NCBI GenBank assembly: GCA_945957135.1
Contig: CAMFLK010000013.1
Span: 1 to 32,910, forward strand
DNA length: 32,910 bases
Direction: 5' to 3'
DNA from: an uncultured Rhodospirillales bacterium
GTDB lineage: Bacteria; Pseudomonadota; Alphaproteobacteria; Acetobacterales; Acetobacteraceae
The notes under the pieces were generated by a model, which saw nothing but the letters and a program-made list of their open reading frames with translations, did no database searches and was not told the DNA's origin. Position numbers and translations under genes: made by a program. Within the stretch, counting starts at the first letter, position 1. Each line of letters begins with the position of its first letter. Below, piece after piece: positions 6,596 through 15,683 of the stretch.

Positions 6596-8494
6596 CTAGG
6601 GCGCGAAGTAGTATTGCTGGAGCAGCGTCGGCGCCGGGGTCGGGTAGTCCCAGGCCAGCGGGATCTTGTCCGGCACGTTCATCAGCTTCTTGCTGCGGAT
6701 GCCGAAGGTGGTCACGGCCTGCACCGTCCCCATCACCTCGAACCCATCGGCCGCGAGGTCGAGGATCTGGCGGAACTCGCGATCGGCGTCCGCCTGGGTG
6801 TGGGCCTGCTTCACCTGGTCCCACAGCGCCATGCGCTTCTTCATGCTGTCGCTCGGCTCCTCGCCCGACTTGCCGCCGGTGGAGTACCATTTCACCCAGG
6901 GGATGCTCTGCCGGCTGTCCAGCGTGTGGGTGGCGATCAGCGCGCGCGGATCGAGCATCGGCTGCAGGCCGCCAGGCACGGCGTAGGTGCCGATGTCGTA
7001 ATCGGCGTTCTGCGCGCGCTCGTAGTACAGCGAGCGTTCCATGGTGTTGATGCCGACATCGATGCCGACCTGGGCCCATTGCTTCTTGATCAGCTCGGCC
7101 GTGTCGATGGCGGCGGTGTCCACCACCATCGCGTCGATCTGCAGGAACAGCTTCTCGCCGGAGGGAGTCAGGCGGAAGCCCTTGCCGTCGCGCTTGTCCA
7201 GGCCCAGCCCGTCGAGAATCTTGTTGGCCTGGGCCACGTCGTGCTGGGTGTACTGCGTGCCGAGCTTCTCGTTGTAGAAGCGATCCGCCGGCAGCGGGCC
7301 GACCTGCCAGGGCTTGCCCTGCCCGAGGAAGACGATTTCGTTGATCTCGTCACGATCGGTCGCGAGCGACAACGCGCGGCGAAGGTCGCGGTTGCGCAGC
7401 CATTCGCGGGTTTTCGGGTTCTTGGCGGACTGGTTGAACCACAGCGCCATGGCCGAGCTGTCGGCCGGCGGCATTTCCTGCAGCACGTAGCCGCCCTCGG
7501 CGGCATGCTGGGCCAGCACCGGCTTGTTGTTGATGGTGTTGATGTGCCGCACCATCAGGTCGAGCTGCCCGCCCATCGAGGCGAGCACGATCGCCTGGAT
7601 GTCGCTGATCACCTTGAGGTTCAGCGTGTCGATATAGGGAAGCTGGTTGCCGGCGGTGTCCACCTGCCAGAAATACGGGTTGCGCCGCAGCACCACCTGG
7701 CTGGCGCCGCCGGTATAGGGGGTCTGGATCACCCACGGGTCCATCACCGGCTTGTCCGGATTGCCCCAGCGTGCGGGGATTTCGATGTCGCCGCATTTCT
7801 GGCGGAACAGCGTGGCCCAGCTGGTCTGCTTGCTCTCGGCGAGCAGCTTCGCCACGTCCGGGTTGTAGTTGGGCATGAACTGCTTGCAGTAGTGCTTGGC
7901 ATACAGCGTGGGGTGCTGCCCCAGCGGCGTGGCCAGCAGCTCCGGCAGGCGCAGGTTGGGGGCGGCGGAAATCAGCTTCACCGTGCTGTCGTCGATCTTC
8001 TCGGCGCGCAGCACCTTGCCGCCGACGACGTATTGCGAAGGCGGCGAATCGAAGAATTCCTTGTTGGGGAACAGCTCGTTCACCACGAAGGTGATGTCGT
8101 CGGCGGTGAACGGCGCGCCGTCCGACCATTTGGCGCCCTTGCGCAGCTTGAAGGTGTATTCGGTGGCGTCGTCATTCACAGTCCAGCTTTCGGCCAGGTT
8201 GGGAATGGCCTTCGAGAAGGTCATGTCCCACCGCGTCAGCCCCATGTTGCCGACCAGGCGGAGGATGCCGTTATGGTCGGAATCCCCGCGCACCGCGGAG
8301 CGCAGCGTGCCGCCGTAGCGGCCCACGCTCTGCACCGGCTTCACCACTTCCGGCTGGTCCGGCAGGCGCTGCGCCAGCGGCGGCAGCTTGCCCTGGCCGA
8401 CCAGCGCCGAAAGCTGCGGCGCCTCCTTGTAGTCGGCCGCATAGGCCGCGCCGCCCGCCACCGCGAAGGCCGCGGCCACCACCCATTTGAACAT
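6596..8494 (-). CDS. Family 5 extracellular solute-binding protein
   Basis: A 632-residue periplasmic binding protein of the DppA/OppA class. A signal peptide ([19 protein letters not shown], probably cut after AYA near residue 19) precedes the mature protein. Family hallmarks are [32 protein letters not shown], the FFDSP region and [13 protein letters not shown]. At over 600 residues it belongs to the large branch that includes YejA and the alpha-galactoside binder AgpA of Sinorhizobium, so a carbohydrate ligand has precedent. It would deliver substrate to the permeases encoded directly downstream. The ATG at 8494 follows a GGGGAGG site by 6 nt. A weak promoter-like sequence lies in the 104 nt gap before it, so it may be expressed more strongly than the rest of the operon. 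Confidence 0.94.
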   Translation of the reverse strand: MFKWVVAAAFAVAGGAAYAADYKEAPQLSALVGQGKLPPLAQRLPDQPEVVKPVQSVGRYGGTLRSAVRGDSDHNGILRLVGNMGLTRWDMTFSKAIPNLAESWTVNDDATEYTFKLRKGAKWSDGAPFTADDITFVVNELFPNKEFFDSPPSQYVVGGKVLRAEKIDDSTVKLISAAPNLRLPELLATPLGQHPTLYAKHYCKQFMPNYNPDVAKLLAESKQTSWATLFRQKCGDIEIPARWGNPDKPVMDPWVIQTPYTGGASQVVLRRNPYFWQVDTAGNQLPYIDTLNLKVISDIQAIVLASMGGQLDLMVRHINTINNKPVLAQHAAEGGYVLQEMPPADSSAMALWFNQSAKNPKTREWLRNRDLRRALSLATDRDEINEIVFLGQGKPWQVGPLPADRFYNEKLGTQYTQHDVAQANKILDGLGLDKRDGKGFRLTPSGEKLFLQIDAMVVDTAAIDTAELIKKQWAQVGIDVGINTMERSLYYERAQNADYDIGTYAVPGGLQPMLDPRALIATHTLDSRQSIPWVKWYSTGGKSGEEPSDSMKKRMALWDQVKQAHTQADADREFRQILDLAADGFEVMGTVQAVTTFGIRSKKLMNVPDKIPLAWDYPTPAPTLLQQYYFAP

Positions 8495-8561
8495 TCCGCC
8501 CTCCCCGTTTTCGCCTTGCCGACGGCCTTCCGCGACCGCTTATGGTAACGCAATCATCGAC

Positions 8562-8592
8562 GCTATAGCGCAGATTTCGCGCAGCCGGTCAA
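8562..8592 (-). promoter_or_regulatory. Weak promoter-like site and palindrome before the binding-protein gene
   Basis: On the minus strand TTGACC (8592-8587) is followed after 19 nt by TATAGC (8567-8562), a -35/-10 pair with long spacing. The -10 lies inside the perfect palindrome CGCTATAGCG (8561-8570), which could be an operator. It lies between the UxuA-like gene and the binding-protein gene and could provide an internal start for the transporter. The evidence is sequence resemblance only. Confidence 0.3.
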
Positions 8593-8598
8593 GCAGTA

Positions 8599-9600
8599 TC
8601 ACCCGGCCGGTTTCTCCGCCACCGGCTTGATGCGCAGCGCGTTCAGCGCGCCGATGATGTAGCCGTAGCAGAAGGCGAAGGCGGTGCCGCTGGGGTCGCG
8701 CCCGTCGATCGTCGGCACATGGTCGGGCATGATCATGTAGGGGTAGCCGACCTCGTGGTACACCTCCAGCGAGCGGGCCATGTCCATCACCCCGTCATCG
8801 GGGAAGGATTCCATGAAGTCCAGCTTGCGGCCGATGATGTTGCGGAAATGCACGTTGAACAGCTTCCCGCGCGTGCCGAACCAGCGGATGATGTCGAAGA
8901 TCTCGCCGGCCGGGTCGTCCAGCATCTCGCCCACCGTGCCCTGGCAGAAATTCAGCCCGTGATAGGGGCTCTCGTGCATCTGCACGAAGCGCTTCAGCCC
9001 GTCCACCGTGCCCAGCACCCGCGTCACCCCGCGATAGCCGGGCGGCGTGTAGGGGTCGTGCGGGTGGCAGGCCAGCCGCACCTTGTTCGCGGTGGCCACC
9101 GGTACCACGCGGGCGAGGAAATAGTCGATCCGCTCCCAGTTCTCCGCCTCGCTCACCACGCCGGCGATGGTGGGCGGCGCGTCGGGGTCGGCCTTGGCCC
9201 AGCGGAAGGTGGAGTTGCGCGAGCCGCCGCGGCCCAGCTCGGTCTCCGTGCGGGGGATGCCGATGATGTTCATGTTGTATTTCGCGGCGGGAATCCCCGC
9301 CTTGGCCAGCCGCTCGATCAGCGCGCAGATACTGTCGATCTCGCGGTCCCGCTCCGGGCTCTTTCCCATCAGGATGTGCGGGCTGTGCTGCTCCTCGATC
9401 GGGCGGGAGGACATGGGGATCTGCACCATGTCGAGCGACAGGCCGAAGGATTCGATGTGCTCGCGGTGGCGGATCAGCTGCTCCAGCGTCCAGTGATGCG
9501 GGTTGCCCGGCGGATCGACGCAGACATGGGTCACGCCCAGCTGCGCCCACATGCGGTAGTCGTCGTCGTCGCGTGGGTTGATCTGCGTGCCGACGTGCAT
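8599..9600 (-). CDS. Mannonate dehydratase (UxuA)-like protein
   Basis: A 333-residue TIM-barrel protein of the mannonate dehydratase family, which converts D-mannonate to 2-keto-3-deoxygluconate. The signature NVHFRNI, then FMESFPDDG and MPDHVP, is clear. Likely metal ligands are H179 (in ACHPHDP), C219 (NFCQGT), H251 (VHFRN) and D293 (MPDH), matching the His/Cys/His/Asp set of the family. It is about 60 residues shorter than E. coli UxuA and lacks the usual WRWYGP start, so its substrate may differ. The ATG at 9600 has GGAGG 6 nt upstream. As first gene of the operon that also encodes the importer and a galactonate-dehydratase-like enzyme, it likely acts on the imported sugar acid. Confidence 0.88.
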   Translation of the reverse strand: MHVGTQINPRDDDDYRMWAQLGVTHVCVDPPGNPHHWTLEQLIRHREHIESFGLSLDMVQIPMSSRPIEEQHSPHILMGKSPERDREIDSICALIERLAKAGIPAAKYNMNIIGIPRTETELGRGGSRNSTFRWAKADPDAPPTIAGVVSEAENWERIDYFLARVVPVATANKVRLACHPHDPYTPPGYRGVTRVLGTVDGLKRFVQMHESPYHGLNFCQGTVGEMLDDPAGEIFDIIRWFGTRGKLFNVHFRNIIGRKLDFMESFPDDGVMDMARSLEVYHEVGYPYMIMPDHVPTIDGRDPSGTAFAFCYGYIIGALNALRIKPVAEKPAG

Positions 9601-9637
9601 CGCGTCCTCCTGTCTTGACCGTTCGCCCCTGGCGTCC

Positions 9638-9664
9638 TCCGATGATGGGAGCGATCACATCGGA
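9638..9664. promoter_or_regulatory. Inverted repeat in the divergent sugar-acid promoter region
   Basis: In the 87 nt between two divergent sugar-acid genes, TCCGAT (9638-9643) and ATCGGA (9659-9664) form an inverted repeat with a 15 nt spacer. The outer flanks partly continue the symmetry (GCGTCC on the left, GGACGC on the right). This is a candidate operator for coordinated control; no regulator gene is present in the window. Confidence 0.35.
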
Positions 9665-9687
9665 CGCGCAAGCGGGGGAAGTCGGCC

Positions 9688-10836
9688 ATGAAGATCACCG
9701 AAATCAAGGTGCGGGTGTTCACCCATACCAGCCGCCAGATGAAGGACAGCGACGGCCATTCCCATCCCGGCCCGCCGCGCCGGGTGCGCCAGGCGCTGCT
9801 GAGCGTGATCTGCGACGACGGCAGCGCGGGCCACTGCTTCGCGCCGACCGAGGCGGTGCGCCCCTCGCTGATCAAGGACTTCGTCGAGGTGGTCCTGCTC
9901 GGCCAGCACCCGTTCGACCGCGAGAAGCTGTGGCAGGGCCTCGCCCATTGGCAGCGCGGCAGCGGTGCCCAGCTCACGGACCGCACGCTGGCCATCGTCG
10001 ATCTCGCGCTGTGGGACCTCGCCGGCCGCAAGCTCGGCGTGCCCGTTTACAAGCTCATCGGCGCCTATCGCGACAAGGTGCCGGCCTATGGCAGCACGAT
10101 GTGCGGCGACGAGATCGCCGGCGGCCTCGCCACCCCGGAGGATTACGGCCGCTTCGCCGAATGGCTGATCAAGCGCGGCTACAAGGCGATCAAGCTGCAC
10201 ACCTGGATGAAGCCCGTCTCCTGGGCGCCGGACCCGCGCATGGACGTGCGCGCCTGTGCCGCGGTGCGCGAGGCGGTGGGGCCGGACGTGCCGCTGATGC
10301 TCGACGCCTATCATGGCTACAGCCGCAGCGAGGCGCTGTGGCTCGGCCGCGAGCTGCAGAAGCTGAACTATGCCTGGTACGAGGAGCCGATGAACGAAGC
10401 CTCGATGAGCTCCTACGCCTGGCTCGCCGCCAATCTCGACATTCCCGTCATCGGTCCGGAAACCGCGGACGGCAAGTTCCACACCCGCGCGGAATGGATC
10501 AAGGCCGGCGCCTGCGACATCAGCCGGGTGGGCGTGCACGACGTGGGCGGCATCACGCCCAGCCTGAAGACCATCCACCTCGCGGAATCCTTCGGCATGG
10601 ACTGCGAGGTTCACGGCCATGGCGCCGCCAACCTCACGCTCTGCGCGGTGCAGCGCAACGGCCATTGGTACGAGCGCGGCCTGCTGCACCCGCATCTGGA
10701 CTACGACATCGTGCCCGAATACCTGAACAGCCCGCCGGATGCCATGGACGCGGAGGGCTTCGTCCATCTCTCCGACAAGCCGGGCATGGGCGAGGACATC
10801 AATTTCGACTATATCGACGCCAATCTGGTCACCTGA
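9688..10836 (+). CDS. Mandelate racemase/enolase-superfamily sugar-acid dehydratase-like
   Basis: 382 residues with the two-domain enolase-superfamily layout. Probable metal ligands are D206 (LMLDAYHGY), E232 (WYEEP) and E258 (GPET). The general-base position on the second barrel strand reads K169-L-H171 (IKLHTW) instead of the common K-x-K. A histidine pair is at H309/H311 (VHGHGAANL). This places it in the mandelate racemase subgroup, most of whose members dehydrate acid sugars, but not in a class I can name. It is divergent from the operon that encodes a different enolase-superfamily enzyme, and the two share an 87 nt control region, so they probably act on related substrates. A GGGGAAG site precedes the ATG. 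Confidence 0.9.
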   Translation: MKITEIKVRVFTHTSRQMKDSDGHSHPGPPRRVRQALLSVICDDGSAGHCFAPTEAVRPSLIKDFVEVVLLGQHPFDREKLWQGLAHWQRGSGAQLTDRTLAIVDLALWDLAGRKLGVPVYKLIGAYRDKVPAYGSTMCGDEIAGGLATPEDYGRFAEWLIKRGYKAIKLHTWMKPVSWAPDPRMDVRACAAVREAVGPDVPLMLDAYHGYSRSEALWLGRELQKLNYAWYEEPMNEASMSSYAWLAANLDIPVIGPETADGKFHTRAEWIKAGACDISRVGVHDVGGITPSLKTIHLAESFGMDCEVHGHGAANLTLCAVQRNGHWYERGLLHPHLDYDIVPEYLNSPPDAMDAEGFVHLSDKPGMGEDINFDYIDANLVT

Positions 10837-10860
10837 GCCCGCGCCGGGCAGGAGCGCCGC

Positions 10861-11778
10861 ATGGCCGCCCAACGCATCTCACGCCGCGGCTTCCTGCTCG
10901 CGGCCGGTGGCAGCCTGCTGCCGCTGGCGCCGGCGCAGGCGAAATCCCCCACCCTGCCCTTCCTGCTGGTGGGCGATTGGGGGCGTGAGGGGGCGGACAA
11001 GCAACGCGAGGTGGGGGCGCAGATGGGCCGCACGGCCGAGGATATCGGCAGCCGCTTCGTCGTCTCGGTCGGCGACAATTTCTACGAGAACGGCGTGCGC
11101 GGCGTGGACGACAAGCAATGGGCGGAATCGTTCGAGGCCATCTACAGCGCGCCCTCCTTGCAGACCCCCTGGCACGTGCTGCTCGGCAACCACGACTACC
11201 GCGGCAGCGTCGCGGCGCAGCTGGACTACGGAAAGACCTCGCCGCGCTGGCGCATGCCCGCGCGGTATTTCCAGACCAGCCAGCGCCTGCCCGACGGCAC
11301 GACGGTCGATGTCTTCTGCCTGGACACCTCGCCCTTCCTGTCGATGTATCGCGGCACCAAGGTGGACATCACCGGGCAGGACACCGCCGCGCAGCTCGCC
11401 TGGCTCGACCGGGCGCTCGGCGAGTCCAACGCGAAATGGAAGATCGTCATCGGCCACCACCCGCTGTTCACGGTCAGCGGCGGCAAGCACGACCAGCCGG
11501 AGCTGATCGCCCAGGTCGAGCCGCTGCTTCGGAAGCATGGCGTGAAGATCTACATCAACGGCCATGTCCACAATCTCCAATATCTGGAGAAGGGCGGCAT
11601 CCACTTCGTCACCAACGGCGCCGGCTCGCAGACCGAGCGGGTGAAGGCGGCCAAACCCGGCCAGTTCAGCGACGACAGCCATGGCTTCATGGCCGTGGAC
11701 CTCTCCGCCGATCAGTTCGCCTTCCGCTTCATCTCCGATGCGGGAACGGAGCTGTTCGCCCAGTCCATCCCCGCCTGA
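10861..11778 (+). CDS. Tat-exported purple acid phosphatase-like metallophosphoesterase
   Basis: 305 residues. The N-terminus has a twin-arginine motif (SRRGFLLAAGG) and an APAQA cleavage region near residue 27, indicating folded export to the periplasm. The body carries the calcineurin-like metal motifs in order: GDWG (D39), GDNFY (D72, Y75), GNHDY (N110, H111), GHHP and GHVHN. The GDNFY tyrosine is the one that gives purple acid phosphatases their colour, and the single-domain length fits the small tartrate-resistant type. It probably releases phosphate from organic esters. It starts 24 nt after the preceding dehydratase gene with an AGGAG site, so it may be co-transcribed. It converges with the following amino acid permease gene, with 1 nt between the stops. 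Confidence 0.92.
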   Translation: MAAQRISRRGFLLAAGGSLLPLAPAQAKSPTLPFLLVGDWGREGADKQREVGAQMGRTAEDIGSRFVVSVGDNFYENGVRGVDDKQWAESFEAIYSAPSLQTPWHVLLGNHDYRGSVAAQLDYGKTSPRWRMPARYFQTSQRLPDGTTVDVFCLDTSPFLSMYRGTKVDITGQDTAAQLAWLDRALGESNAKWKIVIGHHPLFTVSGGKHDQPELIAQVEPLLRKHGVKIYINGHVHNLQYLEKGGIHFVTNGAGSQTERVKAAKPGQFSDDSHGFMAVDLSADQFAFRFISDAGTELFAQSIPA

Positions 11779-11779
11779 C

Positions 11780-12442
11780 CTACCCGGCCGCCAGCCGCTT
11801 CTCGTAGAGTTGGGCCAACAGCGTGGTCGGGAACAGCAGCGCGAAATAGACGACAGCCACCACGGTGTACACCTCCAGCGGCCGATACGTGTCCGCCGTG
11901 ATCAGCTGGCCCTGGTACAGCAGGTCCGGCACCGCGATGGTGGAGACCAGCGAGGTGTTCTTCAGCTGGATGATCGACTGGTTCATGAAGGGCGGCACCA
12001 TGCGCCGCATGGCCTGGGGCAGCACCACCAGCCGCATCATCGGCCAGCGCCGCAGCCCCAGCGCGCGCGCCGCGTCCCACTGCCCGCGCTCGATGGAGAT
12101 GATGCCGCCGCGGAAAATCTCCGCGTAGAACGCGCCGGTATAGAGCGACAGCACCGCCGTCGCCGCGACCACCGCCGGGATCTGCACGTTCAGGATCACC
12201 GGCAGCGCGTAGTAGAACCACACGATCTGCACCAGCAGCGGCGTGCAGCGGAAAATCTCGATGAAGCCGATCAGCGGCCAGTTCACCAGGCGCGAGCGCG
12301 ACAGGCGGGCGAGCCCGATGAGCAGGCCGACGATCAGCCCCAGCAGGATGGTGCCGAACGTATAGGCGAGCGTGACTTCGACACCGGTGACGAACAGCGT
12401 CCGGTAGCGCCACAGCGTGGCGAAGCTCCACTCATATCCCAT
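11780..12442 (-). CDS. Polar amino acid ABC transporter permease (GlnP/HisM type)
   Basis: 220 residues, a typical length for the family. It contains a TLAYTFGTILLGLIVGLLIGL helix region, the FRCTPLLVQIVWFYYALP motif that marks polar amino acid permeases, and the coupling loop DAARALGLRRWPMMRLVVLP. It follows the family 3 binding-protein gene by 3 nt. It is the last gene of a long minus-strand operon whose only ATPases are the LivF and LivG type. No HisP/GlnQ-type ATPase accompanies it, which is unusual. It could work as a homodimer with an ATPase borrowed from elsewhere, for example the one at 27132-27899. Confidence 0.93.
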   Translation of the reverse strand: MGYEWSFATLWRYRTLFVTGVEVTLAYTFGTILLGLIVGLLIGLARLSRSRLVNWPLIGFIEIFRCTPLLVQIVWFYYALPVILNVQIPAVVAATAVLSLYTGAFYAEIFRGGIISIERGQWDAARALGLRRWPMMRLVVLPQAMRRMVPPFMNQSIIQLKNTSLVSTIAVPDLLYQGQLITADTYRPLEVYTVVAVVYFALLFPTTLLAQLYEKRLAAG

Positions 12443-12445
12443 CGA

Positions 12446-13288
12446 TCAGAACTGGAGATTGTCGGGAATGTCCTCGGGCTTCGCGCCGGTCATCTTGATG
12501 CCGTTGACCATCCATTCGCGAATCTGCCCGGTGCCGCGGTTCATGGCGATCCAGGCATTCACCACCTCCACGAAGCGGGTGTCCGTCTCGCGCCGCACGC
12601 CGATGCAGCTCGGCAGGGCCACGGTCGGCTCGCCCAGCACGCGGTAGGTGCCCAAAGCGGGGTTCTTGGCCAGCGCGGTGATGCCGAGCAGGGCGGCGAG
12701 AATGTCCACATCCGCCCGTCCGCCCTGCATGGCCAGCAGCGCCTCGTCGCGCGTCTTGAAGGCGGTGATAGTGGATTTGGGCGCGAAGCGCCGCGCGGCG
12801 GTTTCCTGCAACGAGCCGATATCCACCACCACCCGCACCTCGGGCTTGTTGATGTCGCCCCAGGTCTTCGGCTCGAATCCCTTGCGGGCCAGCGCGCCGA
12901 ACGGGTGGATGATCACCGGATCGGTAAAGCGGATCGACAGCGCCCGCGTCGGCGTGGGATTCAGCGCGAAGGCGATGTCCACCTTGTTGGACTGAAGGTC
13001 GAGCACCGAATTGCCGTAGGTGGACTCGACATATTCCAGCTTGGCCTCCCACACCTTGGCGATATCCGTCGCCATGTCGATGCAGGCGCCGGACCATTCG
13101 CCGGTGGCGATGTCCTTGCGGAAGAAGGGCAGTTCGCCCGGCAGGGCCGCGACGCGGATCACCTTGGTGCGGCTGACCCGCTCGAACGTGCTCTCGGCGC
13201 CCTGCGCCTCCGCTCGGCCGATGAACAGCGCCGGTGTGGCGAGTGCGCCGATCGCCGCCATGCCGCGGCGTGAAAATCCCTTTGCCAT
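12446..13288 (-). CDS. Family 3 solute-binding protein (polar amino acid type)
   Basis: 280 residues from the ATG at 13288. An AAGGA site 6 nt upstream favours this start over the GTG at 13303. The N-terminus is Tat-like or Sec-like (SRRGMAAIGALATPALFIG, cut near RAEAQ). The mature protein has the family 3 pattern: RVAALPGELPFF, WSGACIDMATDIAKVW, LQSNKVDIAFALNPTPTRA, and a ligand-binding second lobe with DIGSLQETAARRF and GGRADVDILAA. It binds a ligand in the periplasm for the permease encoded 3 nt downstream. The start lies 12 nt beyond the LivF stop, so it is part of the liv-type operon, an uncommon mixture. Confidence 0.93.
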   Translation of the reverse strand: MAKGFSRRGMAAIGALATPALFIGRAEAQGAESTFERVSRTKVIRVAALPGELPFFRKDIATGEWSGACIDMATDIAKVWEAKLEYVESTYGNSVLDLQSNKVDIAFALNPTPTRALSIRFTDPVIIHPFGALARKGFEPKTWGDINKPEVRVVVDIGSLQETAARRFAPKSTITAFKTRDEALLAMQGGRADVDILAALLGITALAKNPALGTYRVLGEPTVALPSCIGVRRETDTRFVEVVNAWIAMNRGTGQIREWMVNGIKMTGAKPEDIPDNLQF

Positions 13289-13299
13289 GCTCGATCCTT

Positions 13300-13987
<688 letters not shown>

Positions 13988-14001
<14 letters not shown>

Positions 14002-14710
14002 AGCGGTCGCCCAGATAGGCGCGGATCACCTCGGGATTCTTCACGATCTCCTCGGGCCGGCCGATGGTCAGCACCCGGCCGAGATTGAGCACCACGGCGC
14101 GGCCGACCAGCGGCAGCACCACCTCCATCACATGCTCCACCATGATCACCGTCACGCCCCGCGCCCGCACGTCGCGGATCAGTTGCACGCCCGATTGCGC
14201 CTCGGTCGGCGTCAGCCCGGTGAGCATCTCGTCGAGCAGCAGCAGGCGCGGCTGGGTGGCGAGCGCCCGGGCCACTTCCAGCCGCCGCTTCTCGGGCGGC
14301 GACAGCGACCAGGCCGGCCGGCCGGCGCGCGGGGCCAGGCCGCAGAACTCCAGCACGTCCCCCGCCGCCGCCATGGCCGCGCGGCTGGTGCGGTGGCGGG
14401 CGAAGGCGCCCACCATCACGTTCTCCAGCACCGTCATGGAATCGAAGCTGCGCACCACCTGGAACGTACGGGCGATGCCGGCCTCGGCACAGGCCACCGG
14501 GCCGAGGCCGGAGATGCGCCGCCCATCCAGCAGGATCTCCCCCGCGTCCGGCGTCACCTCGCCGGAAATGGAGTTGAACAGCGAGGTCTTGCCCGCCCCA
14601 TTCGGCCCGATCAGGCCGAGAATCTCACCCTGCTCCACGACGAAGGAGATATCGACATTGGCCGCCACGCCGCCGAAGGACTTGCTGAGACCGCGCACCT
14701 CAAGCAGCAC
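13988..14710 (-). CDS. livG: Branched-chain amino acid ABC transporter ATPase LivG
   Basis: 240 residues with a GTG start. It has P-loop GPNGAGKTS, the LivG mark GIARTFQVVRSF (Q-loop), Walker B LLLLDEMLTGLTPTE and the switch histidine in MVEHVMEVV. The C-loop reads LSPPEKRRLEVARAL, without the GG of the standard LSGGQ. LivG proteins often diverge here, so it is probably still active as the partner of LivF. It overlaps LivM by 11 nt. Confidence 0.94.
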
Positions 14711-15683
14711 GGGCCCGCTCCCTGCGCCGGCCCAGCAGGCTCACCAGCCCCTGCGGCCGGGCCAGCGCGACCACGACGATCAACGCGCCATACAGCATCA
14801 GGTCGAATCCCCGCCCGGAGCCCCCGAGATAGGAGCGGCTGAGTTCGCTGACCGGCATCAGCACCGCGGCACCGACCACCGGCCCCCACAGCGTGCCCAC
14901 GCCGCCGAGCACCGCCGGCAGCGCGATGAGGATGGAGAACTGCCCGCCCAGCACGCTTTCGGGGTCGATATAGCCGACATACTGGGCGAAGATCGCGCCA
15001 CCCAGCCCGGTGAAGAAGCCGCTGATGGCGGCGGCCGCCATCTTGCTGGCGAACACCCGCACCCCCAGCGAGCGCGCGGCCACCACGTCGTCGCGCACCG
15101 CCCGCCAGGCGAAGCCCCAGCGCGAGCCCTCGATCAGCCAGGCCGCGAACCAGGCGGCGGCGGCGAAGGCGAGCGTCACGTAATGGTAGGGCAGCTTCTG
15201 GGTCTTGAACTGCAACGCCAGCCAGGAATCGCCCTTGAACGGCACATACACGCCCGTGGCGCCTCCGACATAATCCCAGTTGAGGAACAGCAGGTAGCCG
15301 ATCTCCCCGACCACCACGGTGGCGATGGCGTAGTAATGGCCGGACAGGCGGAAGCACGGCCAGCCCACCAGCAGGGCCAGCAGCCCACCCACCGCGCCGC
15401 CCACGAACATGCCGATCAGCGGCGGAAACCCGGCATTGACGAACAGCAGCGTCGCCACATAGGCGCCGGCGCCGAAATACAGCGCATGGCCCAGCGAAAT
15501 CTGCCCGCAATAGCCGCCGAGGATGTTCCAGGCCTGGGCCAGCCCGGCGAACAGCAGGGTGATGATGATGAGGTTGCGCGTGTACACATCGGCGATCGGC
15601 AGCGGCAGCACCGCCAGCGCCGCGAGAACGACCGCCCCGGTGATCAGCTCGCGCCGCCGGCGCGCAAGGATGCCGTTCTCCAC
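14700..15683 (-). CDS. livM: Branched-chain amino acid ABC transporter permease LivM
   Basis: 327 residues with a GTG start that shares one base with the LivH stop (TAGTG). It is a multi-pass membrane protein with the family motif AWNILGGYCGQISLGHALYFGAGAY (positions about 51-75), the cytoplasmic WRAVRDDVVAARSLGV coupling segment and the closing GRGFDLMLYGALIV. It forms the heterodimeric channel with LivH. Confidence 0.94.
   Translation of the reverse strand: MENGILARRRRELITGAVVLAALAVLPLPIADVYTRNLIIITLLFAGLAQAWNILGGYCGQISLGHALYFGAGAYVATLLFVNAGFPPLIGMFVGGAVGGLLALLVGWPCFRLSGHYYAIATVVVGEIGYLLFLNWDYVGGATGVYVPFKGDSWLALQFKTQKLPYHYVTLAFAAAAWFAAWLIEGSRWGFAWRAVRDDVVAARSLGVRVFASKMAAAAISGFFTGLGGAIFAQYVGYIDPESVLGGQFSILIALPAVLGGVGTLWGPVVGAAVLMPVSELSRSYLGGSGRGFDLMLYGALIVVVALARPQGLVSLLGRRRERARAA

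Noticed and set aside
9602-9640. Direct repeat GCGTCCTCC at 9602 and 9632
   Set aside because: The first copy is simply the ribosome site of the UxuA-like gene on the other strand; two copies of a 9-mer in GC-rich DNA are not convincing.
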